Below are positions 1 through 11,833 of a DNA stretch of 64,000 bases, piece after piece. This DNA is from Membranipora membranacea. Lineage: Eukaryota; Bryozoa; Gymnolaemata; Cheilostomatida; Membraniporidae. The translations under genes and the position numbers were made by a program. Below the pieces are notes generated by a model. The model did not search any database, had not been told where the DNA came from, and worked only from the letters and a program-made list of their open reading frames with translations. The number at the start of each line of letters is the position of its first letter. Within the stretch, counting starts at the first letter, position 1. Location of the stretch: positions 12,944,062-13,008,061 of the forward strand of contig OU612074.1 in assembly GCA_914767715.1 (NCBI GenBank). The letters run 5' to 3'.

Positions 1-785
1 ACCGCTGATAGCAGTTTATGTCTTCAACACATTTTACAATTGTTCGTATGCTGCATGTACTGCTGCCAATTCTATCCTAAATAACTAGAACTGATATAAT
101 CGGGAACCTACCGAAAAGATGCACGGCAGTAGGAGTTATGTTGGAAGTTGTTTATAGGAAAATAAAATACTAATGACATGTGACAACTTGTCTTGAAAAA
201 ATGAGTAGATTGATCAATTGAATGCTTAATCTGTTAGTGCGTTATTGGACCAATTAGTAGATATATTAAAGAGATCATTATCAAATTAGACAAATCACTC
301 TGTACAAGCGACAGCTCCATCGGTGTAGAAATAAACAAGTACATTTTATTCATGGTCCTCATGATCCTGACTTGCCTTAGTTAAATTTTAATATTTAGGT
401 TATGTAAGCTTATCCATAGTTTGAATATACAAATGGATGTGAAATACCTTACTCTTCTTGTCACAGGAGAACTGGGTGATTATTACTTTTTTTATATTTT
501 GCTTTAGTCTTGCCGAAAGTTGCTATCTTTACATGGTATTGGTTGGTGTTAAATGCTTCAAGTCTTCAATAACAATGCTTCATTTATGTATGAAATCAAA
601 GTTTAGATCCGTTTATTCAATTTTTCATCGCGAAGCCAAATTTCGACAATATTTTAAAGAAGTTTGTATTGATAAATAAACATTACAACCTTCAATTTCA
701 TATTTAAATATGTGTTCAGTTATAATTGTTTGGAATCTTATAAACAAACACGACAGGATGTAAAATTGTGTTTTCTATGTTGCAG
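1..785. other. No supported exon
   Basis: Short ORFs occur here but none shows a recognisable domain or a convincing exon flanked by splice sites. The stretch most likely belongs to an intron of the FN3 receptor, whose first visible exon has an upstream acceptor and enters in phase 1, so its start and signal peptide should lie to the left of the window. Confidence 0.5.
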
Positions 786-3700
786 TACCAGGAATGGTAA
801 AACATCTCATAGAGAAGGACAAGGGTACTCACACAATCATGATCCAGTGGGATCCTCCATCACCCCTAAACTCAGTTGTTGGGTATGCTTTCACAGTATA
901 CGAGATTGATGGTAACGGTCCCATAGGTAGCTGTAAGCAAGCTACTATTCTAGACTGTGAAGCCTGCGAGGTATGTCTTTAATAACAAGGAAGAACATGT
1001 GGCTCCCAACATTAAACATTATTAATTACCTATAACCATAGGCCTATACATGTATATGTAGTTTTGCTGCATCCATATCTATAATACCAGATATGTAATG
1101 TAAGCCTGCACTGCGAACGATACCTTTGCTATCAAGATATGCTTTATACACTCTATAGTGTTTACTAAACTACACCATCACATTGATCAGTATTTACTTA
1201 TGAGAAGTTTTGTTGTTAAATTAGCTTTCTGTCAGTTGTTTTTGTTTTTCTTTATCTAGTCCCGGAAAAATGATTCTGCTTACGACCATTGGAGAACACA
1301 GCTATCCTGTGGTGACGCAACCGACCAGATTATAACCAATGTGAACGAGACCCAAGAATTCACTGCAAATAACTTGGAGCCTGTGACTACCTATGCCGTT
1401 AAAGTGTTTGCGCTCAACACAAGAAATCTGACCAATGAGAGGCCTCTTGAGATAAAGACAGCCGCAGCATGTAAGTAGTACACGCAAAATTAATTGATAG
1501 TGTGGTTTGAGTTGAGGGAGTCGGAAGGGAGGCCGCCATTGTCCAAATATTTTGATAATAAACTTTTGAATACTGTAAACTTAATATGTATGTAAGTAAA
1601 CAAAAGTCGCCCACTCTTGAAATGTAGGCCTAGTGACAGTCGTACTTCAATCTATCGAATACTATGTTATAAGATGTAAATCTGGTTTGGAAAGTGGTCT
1701 GTACCGAGTTTCTCCTCACTATGCACATACTTTAAGCCCAACCCTCCCCCTCTTCAAACCATTCAGCTAGGTTAGAGTACCCATAAAAGTATAAGTTTAA
1801 GTTTCTAAACTAAGATCTGCGTTTGTTATTTCAATTGTTTCTGAATCTTTTAACCAAAATTTTATTGCAAATTGAATTCACTCTAATACACACACATATT
1901 TTCCTTCATTGATCAAAAAATTCTTGTGCATAATCTTCGATAAGGAAGTTATTATTATACTTCTTTTGTTGAGTAAGATCTCAGCTGTCTGTCATTGGCC
2001 CAAATTCGGGTCTCATACCATAGCGTCAGAGCATCGTAGACTAGTTTCTCTCATTTTTTGTAAATACATGGAGAGGACAACTGAAACAACTGTTACATAA
2101 TCCCTAGTTCCTGACTCCCATTCAGGACCCAGGTAATGACTTGCCTGAAATCCAGTGTTCAAACAATGCCGAACATGAAACATGCTAAAAATTGATCGAT
2201 ATCATTAGCTCATTAAACAATGAAACCTAACTTAATTAAAAACTTGCATCTTGTGACTTTGAAGTGCCTAATGGGCAGCCAACCGTCAATGTAACTGGAT
2301 TCACACATAACACTATCGATATAAGCTGGAGTGCTGTCAATGACAGTGTTGGGAATATAACTCACTATACAATTACTGTGGAGAATGCTGTGGAAGCTGG
2401 TCAAACAGCAGAGGTGATCGCTCCTATCAGAGTGAACCGAACAGGAGTGGTGAGATCTAATATCATATGAATATTAATGTTTTGTTTGTGATCTTCAAAG
2501 TCATACACATGCGATCAGCTGCTCCCCTAAAGGACTGTTATTGCTTTCAGCACAAAGAAAAACCTTTTTAGTATTCGAGCTCATTTACATATGGGCTGTC
2601 TTATTCAATAGATAAATAAATCAAAGGCATCTCTTTGTAGGTACAAACTTACACTTATTCACTACAATATCTCGTTCCACATACTGTATATAAAATAAGT
2701 GTGACAGCATTGACATCAGCTGGTATTGGACAACCTGGAATTGTGCAACAATGCACAGCTGAGTTCAGTAAGTACAGTGATGAATTTTGTGTCAGGCCAC
2801 TTACTCCCATATTCAGCTGAAAATGATGCCTTTCCCAAATTCTTCAAAGTCAGCTAATCGTGTCAGGCGACATGTCATGGAAGTAAAGGTGAAAAGCTCA
2901 TACTAATAGTTTATTAAGAAACTCTTTGTTACCACATTGTTGGACCCAATATTTTTTGGATCCGAATTGCCATAGAAGGTAGAAAACTAATCTAAAGACT
3001 TAGTTGTGAGTTTCTTTGTAACACCAAATTGTTAGAGTCGATTTTTATGGATGCGTTATCATTTTCTTACAGTACCTGATAAACCAGCTTCTTTGAGTCT
3101 CACGCCAGGGACTTATAACATAACTGCTGTGTGGGAAGAACCTCATATGTCAAATGGAATCGTAGTGATGTACAATCTCACTCTGTACAAAGTAGATAAA
3201 GACAACAACACATTGGGAGTTGCTGAGACAACAGAGGTAAGTCCATGCTATATTTTGGATAGTATTGGACAAAATACAAGTTCATCTGCATCTTATTGTT
3301 TTTTATGAGTTTTACATTGCAATTTATTCCGGGCTTTAGTTATTACTTTTTATTAGGATTAGTGTTGGGTACATGAGATTAAAGTATAAAAAAATATGGT
3401 TGATCCAACAAACAATAGACCCATGAAGACTCTGATTGGCAAAATATTAGTTAGTGATGCAGCCGAAATATAGATGTCCTAAAACTATGATGTAAAGCCG
3501 ATTACTTGAGTTTTGATAACATATCAAACTGCTCTTGTTATAAATAACTTATTAATAATGGTGTTTCAAGTAACGTAATGTAATGTGTGATATGCGTGAC
3601 AAGTGTGATGAATCATTGTTAAACTTTGCTATTGTTGATCAACGTATTTGATATGCGATTATCATCTTTGTTGTTTCTAGTATCCGGCCAATATTACTTC

Positions 3701-6700
3701 TGCTACACTTACCCATGGGATCATCAAACCCTACAGAAGTTACAGGGTTGAGGTAGCAGCTAAAAACAGTTATGATGTGTATGGAGGCGCTATAATACAA
3801 CACACAATGACACTTTCTACTGGTTAGAGAATAACCTGTGTGGCTGATTGCTGTGTCTTTTTATCATAATTCCCATAAATATTTTTATTGATAAGAATTG
3901 ATGTTGATGTCTCAACTCTCAATCTCAAGATTTTGGCCAGTTAGACCTGTTTTCACATCCTTTGGTTCACATAATACATCTTAACTGTTACTTATGTGGC
4001 TGTTTTCTATTGATTAGCAGAAAGTCACACAAGATTTGTGTGATTCAATTATTTGTATGCTATTTCAGCACCTACTGGCAAACCTGAAAATATCGAGGGA
4101 GACCCAATCACATCTAACTCAATCACTCTGAACTGGGATGCCATCAATGCAGATTTAGTCAACGGGCAGCTAAAGTAAGGCTTACCCATATTTTCAGTAG
4201 GGTTTAAACCCCATATTTCTTCATCATGAAAGATAGATACCAACTTTAACGAGGATTAGAAAGAACAAGACAAGCAGATCTAATCAACCAAGGTGGTTGT
4301 CATATGAAGCTGGCAATTTTACCACATTACCAGATTACAATTTTGATTTTGGTTTCAGACACTATAAGATAACGAGCAATACCTCAACAGATTTGGTGGA
4401 AATACCAGGTAACATGACAACAAAGAAGAAATTCATTAACCTGAATGCCAACACATATTATGAGTTTAAGATCAGCGGATGTACAGTTTATGGCGGATGT
4501 GCGAACACAACTTTTACAGCTGAGAAAGTCATCAAAACCAAAGAAGCAGGTGAATTTTTACTTCCATTACTCAAGTTATTTTTTTGTGATTTTTTAACCA
4601 CAAATTTGGTAGTTTACATATTGTCCTTTGGATAGGAGCTCGGGACTTCTTCAAATTAGTCAGGATCCAAGGTGGTGATATTAGGCCTGGCTCAGTGTTG
4701 ACGTTATAGTAAATGATGATCTCCATAGTTTAGACTTATGTGGATTGCGCAAATTGCGATACTGTAACTGAGAACTGGTGCTGTATATTGAAAAGCCAAT
4801 GAGTGTTTGTTAATATAGAATATTTTCCGATGGTTGGCATAGCCTAGGGCCGGGTGTGTAAATGAGTTTTTGTCTGTTTTTAATATTTCCCTGATTGCTG
4901 ACACAAACAGGTCCAGGTGCTGTTGAGAAGCCGACTATATCACTATGTGATATGCAGGGCCTGCAATGTTTCACTGTGGTATCAGTGAGTTGGGCTTATC
5001 CAGAGTCTAATGGTGTCGTCATTACCGGCTTCATAGTCACTGTAACTAGTGATAGAGACGTGAGTTAAAGATCAATGGTGTAATTCATTGATCTCTTTGT
5101 GTTTTTGGGTACAGGTTTGCCACAAACTTCGCTAAATCACTGGGTGCATGTTTCTACGGATAACATTTAGGGCTTTTTGTCAGAGTCAACATCACTTCTC
5201 ACATAGATCTGTAGAACAGGTGATTCATGTACACTGTAACACTTGGTGTAAAGCAGCAATGTCAGGTGTGGAGGAGTTGATGTCATGCTGTCTCTAATAA
5301 AGTTGTTTTTTCTCACTTAGTGTTTCATTATGTAATCTACAGTAACATTACTTTGCACTTCTGCATAGGATCATGTCTTTCTGAGGGCTTCACATGAGGT
5401 TTATAATGGATGAGAGGGTATTAACAAATCTGATAATTACCTACACGCATTGGTTACTATATCTGGTGGCAATAACGACGATAAATGCTGTGCTTGTTCT
5501 TTTATGCAATCTATGATTTGAGTGCTTAATTTATGTTGGTTGCACTATTGTTGCAAGTCTTGGATTTGGCTTTGTCTATCAAAATTTCAATCGTATTTTA
5601 ACACACATAGTCATAGAAATAGTTCAAGATGTGTAATCGATGATTTCTGTCATCAAGTTTCTCATTACCTGCAGTACATCCATACTGCCACTGAGAAGTC
5701 ATTTATAGTAGAACAAGACATTTTTCTGAATTTGATTACCAACTTTTTTAATGAAATTCAAAGTTTTTGTAGTTGCTGGATCGGTCAGATACTTGATGGA
5801 AGATGGTCCTTTCGAATCAGACCGAATAAAGATCAAATGGGATCCACCATCCCCACTGAATTCTGTTGTTGCTTACGGCGTGAAGGTATCACAGGATGGG
5901 ACCTGTGTACAATCAATTATTCTCGATTGTGACTCTTGTGAGGTAGGCTGATGTTATATGTATCATTACTTTATGGTTTTCTTGTCATGTGTGTAAGGAT
6001 CCATGTTAGTATCACCATTCCCGAATTAGCTTAAGATGTTACTTACCTTCACCAGATTCGCGCTAATATCTACATAGATCTTTGTTACTTTATAATCTCA
6101 TCAGCAATAAGTGTGTTATAAGGTATTGCGATATGTTTTATGGTTTATAATCAATTTTTTTTCTCATTCTCAGCGTTATGTGACATTTGGTTGGCAACAA
6201 ATAAGAAGGTGTGGTGATTTCTTTCCATTCCTTTGTAGACGAGGAAGGGAACAACCAATTACACTCATTGGGAGGAACAACTGGGCTGTGGGGACCTAAT
6301 TGTGCGACAAACAATAGAGAACGTTACTGCGACCCAACAACTGACGACCACAAATTTAACAGATAATACAGAATATCTCATAGAGGTTTATGCTCTGAAT
6401 ACTCGAGATCTGTCTAACCCAGAGACCCTGACACTCAAAACCAAAGTGGCCTGTGAGTTGAGCTGTACTGATACCTATGCCTGTTGATTATCATATCCTA
6501 GTATTGATTGGCAGTTGTAACCTCAGAGTGCAGAGTGGTTTGCATAATGTCACATTACCAACATATAAGCCAGAAAATTAATGTGTATATAAGGTCAAAT
6601 TGAGAATCTGCTGAGGTTGCAACCTTTGTCAGGGAGTTTATACCACAAGTATTGTTCATATTATTTTCGGTTAATTTTGGTGAAACTTGCCTATTAGATC

Positions 6701-8717
6701 AAGTAAGAGGCAGACATGCAGCATATGTATGAGTTTTTACAACTTGTCAGAAAGTACATAAATATGTCAATTTACACTCCACATTTTAGTGCCATTTGAG
6801 AAGCCAACAGTTACTGTATTGGACTCAAACTACAACACAATCAATATAAGCTGGAACAAAGTGACAAGGCTCAGTTATATAATAGTACAGTACTTTGTTA
6901 TAACTTGTAAAATTTACTAACTTTAGCCTGGCCTTTGAGCCTCATATTTTGTAGATATCTTATCTTGGCTCATACATTATCTAGCACCACATTATGCTAA
7001 TCTATTCATCTGGTCAGTTCCCGGGTTTTTCTCGTTCCTATTTTTCTAAATAACTGAAGAGACAAGTTGTCTTTTCGCAATTCCCACCCTCCCACTTTAA
7101 AGTTTTACCTTATGTTACTGTATTTCTCAGTGTGTGAAATGAAACTTAAGTGCATGTGCGGTTGGTGCTAAATTTTCCGCCTTTTCTGAAGTGTCGACGC
7201 CGAATTTCCTCCTATAAAGTCCTTGCCCTGCCCATGCTGTTCTCCAGCAACTTACTGTACTTACATAAATGTTGTATTTCTAACTTAATGGTGGTTAACC
7301 AGGAAAAGGCGTATTAGTCGCCCCCCTCCTATAGGGGAACCCCCAGCTATCTTGTTAATCAATTAGAAATCTCTAAGTGGCTCAAAGAATGATCCTACCA
7401 ACCTAGGGATAAACATGGAGACCCTTCTTACATCTTTTCTTGGACGTCTGTTTGTCTGTTAGTCTGCTAGCATTAGGTCGGTTGGTCTGTTAGCCTTTGG
7501 TTAGGGCAATGCTATGAAGCTGTCTTTTTGACAGGTAGGGTTCCCAGAGCGTCACTCAAATCGGGCTTGTTGGATGTTTTATTTTAGTTTTAGTTTTATC
7601 CTACTATTACAGTTCTCAAAGATGTAACAAATGCTAAAAACTTCATATGTTCATCAGGTGTCATTTACACTGCATAATTTTGTTTTACAGATGTAGGTAT
7701 ATCAACAAGCTCACAGCGTCCAGCAGTTCCATCAGCTCAACAGACCGGCGGCAGTGCATTGATAGCAGTTTCAGCAGTGTTAGCTGTATCTCTAGCGTTG
7801 AATGTAGCAGCCATATTTGTCTTCATAGTGATGAGGAGGTAAATCTAACAAGTGGTATACTTGGCTATGATTCAATGTTTGGTACTTTAATCGAGCCAAA
7901 GCAAAGCCTCACCTGATGTTGTTTGATTGTTACGGTAAGATATTATGACCCCTAAAATGATATTCAATTTGCGGTCTGAAGCAAGTCAAAAAGGTCTATT
8001 GAGGTGGAATATATTGCTATAAAATAGTGGTGTAACATTTTTTGTTCTCATAGATTCAATTAAGTTTTCTTCCTTTAGACGCGTTGCTGGCGTGAAAAGT
8101 GACTCTGGTTCAGATGCAGATAATTATGATCATCTGCAGCCAAATACTTCTGAGATGGGAATTCATATGTACGACAGCATACAAACAGGTTAGGATATTA
8201 GTATATCTTTGATGAACCCTCAGTTTATAAAATATCCATCCCCACCAAGTCATCTGGCCATTGCTTTGTCATGATTGAACCAATGAATTGCCAATAATAA
8301 CATCATATTGTCAACCGCAAAATTTCATCTGATGTTATGTTCTATGAAAGTGCAACCAAATGCTTCTGAGATGGGAAGTCATATGTAAGACAGTATACAA
8401 ACAGGTTAGAACCTTGATATATCTTTGATATCTCCTCAGATTAGAAATTATCTGCCCTCGTTCAGTCCACTGACAATTCGCTTGCCGTATCTGAGTATTG
8501 ACAACCAAGATATCTACTTTTGAACAAAAAAATCGGACGAAAAATCCTCGGTCCTCTTTTATACTCAAGACGTATTGATGATAAAGTTTTATATATATTT
8601 ATATTCTTTATTATTGCCTTATGAGTATATATTAGTTGAACTCAAGTATCAAGTATCAAGTATCAAGTATACAATATTTTAGGTCAGCCAGGACCTGAAT
8701 ATGAAACAGTGACCTAA
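786..8717 (+). CDS. FN3-domain receptor with tyrosine-motif tail (5' end missing)
   Basis: Single-pass surface receptor. Exons read: 786-970, 1260-1470, 2265-2449, 2641-2767, 3073-3236, 3681-3822, 4069-4174, 4359-4549, 5773-5942, 6239-6452, 7691-7838, 8079-8188, 8683-8717. All phases agree along this chain. Each pair of exons from 786 to 6452 makes one FN3 domain, with the B-strand Trp (IQWDPP, ISWSAV, AVWEEP, LNWDA, IKWDPP) and the later Y.V.V.A strand, giving five domains. The 7691 exon carries a roughly 25-residue hydrophobic segment ending in VMRR. The tail has YDHL, then 11 residues, then YDSI, and a final YETV before the stop: an ITAM-like spacing plus a further SH2-type site. Ligand and family member are unknown. 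Two extra half-domain exons (4911-5059 and from 6790) do not fit and are listed separately. An AATAAA lies at 8978-8983. Confidence 0.85.
4911..5059 (+). pseudogene. Orphan first half of an FN3 domain
   Basis: An exon-like segment with acceptor and donor encodes the first half of an FN3 domain (VEKPTISLCD, then VSVSWAYPESNG). It enters in phase 1 and leaves in phase 0. I found no partner exon (phase 0 in, phase 1 out) before the next FN3 exon at 5773. Splicing 4359-4549 directly to 5773-5942 restores phase, so this exon is probably dead or skipped. A short or divergent partner that I missed is the alternative. Confidence 0.55.
6790..6919 (+). pseudogene. Truncated FN3 half-exon
   Basis: After an acceptor at 6788-6789 the sequence encodes PFEKPTVTVLD and NTINISWNKV, clearly similar to the FN3 exon at 2265 (GQPTVNVTG, NTIDISWSAV). 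It then runs to an in-frame TAA with only weak donors and no second-half exon follows. The previous exon (phase 1 out) joins the membrane exon at 7691 (phase 1 in) without it, so the segment looks like a remnant of a sixth domain. Confidence 0.55.
8338..8480 (+). pseudogene. Decayed duplicate of tyrosine-motif tail exon
   Basis: Bases 8350-8407 repeat the end of the live tail exon (8128-8188) with few changes, and similarity continues into the following intron (about 8189-8275 against 8408-8480). The copy has no matching acceptor. The codon that gives the second motif tyrosine in the live exon (TAC in MYDSI) is TAA here. It lies in the last intron, between the live exon and the terminal exon. 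Confidence 0.75.
8644..8670 (+). repeat. AAGTATC short tandem repeat
   Basis: Nearly four copies of a 7-base unit, AAGTATC, sit just upstream of the acceptor of the terminal receptor exon (exon starts at 8683), in the zone where branch point and polypyrimidine tract would be expected. Confidence 0.85.
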
Positions 8718-8977
8718 CTATCGAGACAAGGAGAAGCAAAACCAATGGCAATACATCTGCAGTGGACATGTATTGACAAGTATAAATGAGACCTATTATC
8801 ATATTGAGCGTATATTTGGTTTCCTGTTCTATAGTAAGATTTCCATGAATGCAAAATAATTTGCCTGCGATAAGCCGTAGTCCACAACTTTCTATTTTTG
8901 CCAATTTGTCTGTCTACTTACACATATTTATAAACCACAAGCATTTAATTGTGGGTTTTAAGATAATTATAAACACA

Positions 8978-8983
8978 ATAAAG
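8978..8983 (+). terminator. Poly(A) signal of the FN3 receptor gene
   Basis: A canonical AATAAA about 260 bases after the receptor stop codon, followed by AT-rich sequence. It is the first such hexamer downstream on this strand. Confidence 0.55.
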
Positions 8984-10751
8984 AAACAAAAAAAAAGTTT
9001 TTGCTTGCATAAACAATGGAGCAATGTTATTGGTCCTCAAAGAGTTTGAAAATACATAGTTTTGGGGATTAAATTGGATTAGACATCACCATTGAGTTAC
9101 CCTCCCCGAGAGTTTCAGATCTGGTCTATGAGTTTCCTACCTCTCCCAGAAGTACAGGGCTGACCCGTTCAGAATTATTAGCTTTGCCCAAGTTGCTATT
9201 GCAGCAAAGAAATCATATCATTTCCAAACTATCCCAAAATGTAATATTCAATTGATAAGCATCTCTTATTCAGGTTTTTACATCAGCTTTAAATATAGAG
9301 AGTGCAGAAAGTTTATTAGCAAAAACATTTTCAGTCAATGAACTAACTCACAGATAATTAAAAAACTCATTGTGGAAACATGATTATTGATGTAGTGATG
9401 ATAAATCTCATCTGAAATTATCAGATTCCTTTTTATATGTGATGTTTGTCCTTGTAGGATAATGCGACATTATGCATTGTTTCTGATACTGTCACTAAAT
9501 TCCATATAAAGTAATTTGATCTCACATGATACGATTCGTTTATTGAATTTATCGAACAAATTATTGGCGATTGCTCAATTCCGGTGTATTGATTCAACAA
9601 AAACACAAAATAGAAGTGGTTTTGAATTTCCTTAGATCTTTGCTAACTTCTTCTTATAAGGATATTGATCCCTTGATGAGGTGTCCTTGCCATAAAACAT
9701 CATTCACTCTATCTTATTTTGACTCTTCCTCCGACAGTCTGAACTAAAACACAAAAAATGCTAGCAATTTATTTAAAGGCGGCTGTGTTTCCCATCCATC
9801 CCTTTATCCTGCTGATCGGATGTTGGACTACCTAATACATTCCTGGTAAAGAGGGTCTTTGCTGTGAGTAGCTCTGTGTTGCATAATTTATTGAGCCCCT
9901 ACAATTATATCAAGTCACAAAACCCTTCTTTTTTACATTAATTGTGAACAAGATCACTGCAAATTTAGCACCCTCTTTAATGTCGAAATGCTCTCTGACA
10001 TATCTTTAGAGACATGCAAATGAATTAGAGCAACCTCTCATTTATTTTTTATTTATTGTCTGAGCTGGGAACATAAGCTTATTAAACAACGGGCATAGAT
10101 TATTTTTAATTTGGCATATACAACTGGAGTATCTAGATTAAATCAGGTTAACAATTAACATGCTCAAAAATGATTATTGATAGTTTTAAGAACAGAAATC
10201 CCAGAAATTTACACGCAGATGGCTGTTAGCTACTCCAGACAGTTTTTCAAAAACAGTATTTACTATACTCCTATCATGTATGGTTTTGCACAGACAGAAA
10301 TTAGCACGACGTGGTAATCAATGTGAAGTTTCACAGATTGAGGGTTAACTGGCACACTTAATTAAAATAAATATTAATCTAGATCAAAAATTATAACTGA
10401 TAGGTCATAAATTTTCTAAATTAGATGTGATTTAATTCTCAGAATATGAATTATTATCTATGCACTATGCAATATGAATAAAAAACAAACATAAACACAA
10501 AGTGGTCAACAGCTGACACAATAGTTTAAAACTTTCCTTTCAATCGATTACTTTAGATGACAAAACATTTATGACAGCACACTATACCTCACTGAGATCC
10601 CCAGATAGAGTTATAAAGCATGTCAGAAGAGAGGATTACTATAAAACTCACTGTGCAGTAATGTCATAATGTAAATACAGAAACATCTACCTGCTTACTG
10701 TCCTCTGAGGCTAGAGTAGTACTGAGTGACAACCCTGCGAAATTATCTTTA
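8984..10751. other. Intergenic, no gene seen
   Basis: AT-rich sequence with frequent stops on both strands. I found no domain-bearing exon, RNA gene or clear repeat in it. Confidence 0.55.
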
Positions 10752-11826
10752 ATGAAATTGTCCTTTAAGATTACACTAGTGATCGAATATGTCAACATTA
10801 CACCATTTACTGCAACTACCGCAGAGGTGAGTACAACACAGGCAAAAACAGCACCTCCACCTGCAGCACCGGCAACTACAGCATCGGCAAGTACAGCACC
10901 GGCAGCTGCAGCACCGGCAACTACAGCACCGGCAAGTACAGCACTGGCTAGTACAGCACCGGCAACTGCAGCACCGGCATCTGCAGCACCGGCAACTACA
11001 GCACCCGCAACTACAGCACCGGCAACTGCAGCACCGGCACCTGCAGCACCGGCAACTACAGCACGACAACTACAGCACCGGCAACTACAGCACTTTCAAG
11101 CTTGCTATTGGCATCATGGTGATAAAAATATGGCATCCTTGTAGCTTGCCCAGGTATCTGGCGTGATGGAGGAAGCTGCTATTTTTTCATCAAAACTACA
11201 AATGATTGGTTTCCCTCCAGAGAATTGTGCAAAGAGCAGAATCCGGCTGCCGATTTGGCTGTGTTTTCAAGCTTCAAACTTTACACACTATCTTACACCA
11301 GGAAGGTAGAAATCTAGCTATGCTAATTCATAAAGATGTTAATAAATGATAATTCATTATAATGATGCTGATAATCAATTCATAAAATTGACGTTAAACT
11401 CATAAAAATATCATATTGATTTGGTTGTCTAAACATGATGCTTGTACATCATCGGCAGACAACTGAATCTGTTCCTTTTCAATTTCTCCACTTGACCTGA
11501 GCAGTCTCTTTCCAAATGAGATTACTGCTAATTATGAAAATAATTACAATTTTAATCTAATTTTCAGAAATAAGTTTTCTCCCACAGGTGTAACTCAGTA
11601 CACATGGGTTGGAGCTTCCCAAACAAAACAGGGAGCACAAAGCATCTCGTGGCTAGACGGAACATTAAATGGGATTGATGATTCAGACTTTTGGTCATAT
11701 AATCAGCCAAATGATGTGTCAAACAGCAAACTACAGTGTATACACATGAATGCTAATGACCCTTTACTTCAGGCCTATTACTGGACATGTAGCAAAGATG
11801 ATAGATGGGCAGTATGCGAACTATAA
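10752..11826 (+). CDS. C-type lectin-like protein with Ala/Thr/Pro stalk (frame disrupted)
   Basis: The lectin domain is in two exons. Exon 11154-11305 follows a TTGCCCAG acceptor and gives the N-terminal half (WRDGGSCYFF, W..SRELCK, ADLAVFSS). The second runs from about 11588 to the stop at 11824-11826 with hallmark residues YTWVGAS, WLDGT, the loop motif NQPND, the Cys before HMNAND, and W.C....WAVCE. The first exon ends in phase 0 while the second needs phase 1. Shifting frame near 11274-11277 gives a more lectin-like continuation (QTLHTILHQ) and the right phase, so a small indel is likely. Upstream, 10752-11083 encodes about 70 residues of Ala/Thr/Pro/Ser repeats that could be a mucin-like stalk, but a good donor at 10827-10833 (GAG then GTGAGTA) means this repeat may instead be intronic. 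Calcium and sugar binding cannot be predicted safely. A poly(A) signal overlaps 11828-11833. Confidence 0.65.
10830..11095. repeat. 15-base-type minisatellite (ACAGCACCGGCAACT family)
   Basis: Imperfect tandem units alternating GCACCGGCAACT, GCACCGGCAAGT and relatives, in register with codons for Ala-Pro-Ala-Thr-Thr/Ala/Ser. The repeat phase slips near 11071, so the last two units read in another frame. The opposite strand is also open (a Cys/Arg string), which is a composition artefact. Confidence 0.85.
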
Positions 11827-11827
11827 A

Positions 11828-11833
11828 AATAAA
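11828..11833 (+). terminator. Poly(A) signal after the C-type lectin
   Basis: AATAAA begins two bases after the TAA stop. This is unusually close, so a downstream site may be used instead. Confidence 0.35.

Noticed and set aside
5522-5932. 136-residue plus-strand open frame
   Set aside because: It is in a different frame from the FN3 exon 5773-5942, which shows clear homology to the first FN3 unit.
10776-11069. Long minus-strand Cys/Arg-rich open frame
   Set aside because: It is the antisense reading of the Ala/Thr/Pro minisatellite; the Cys string follows from the repeat unit and has no signal peptide or domain.
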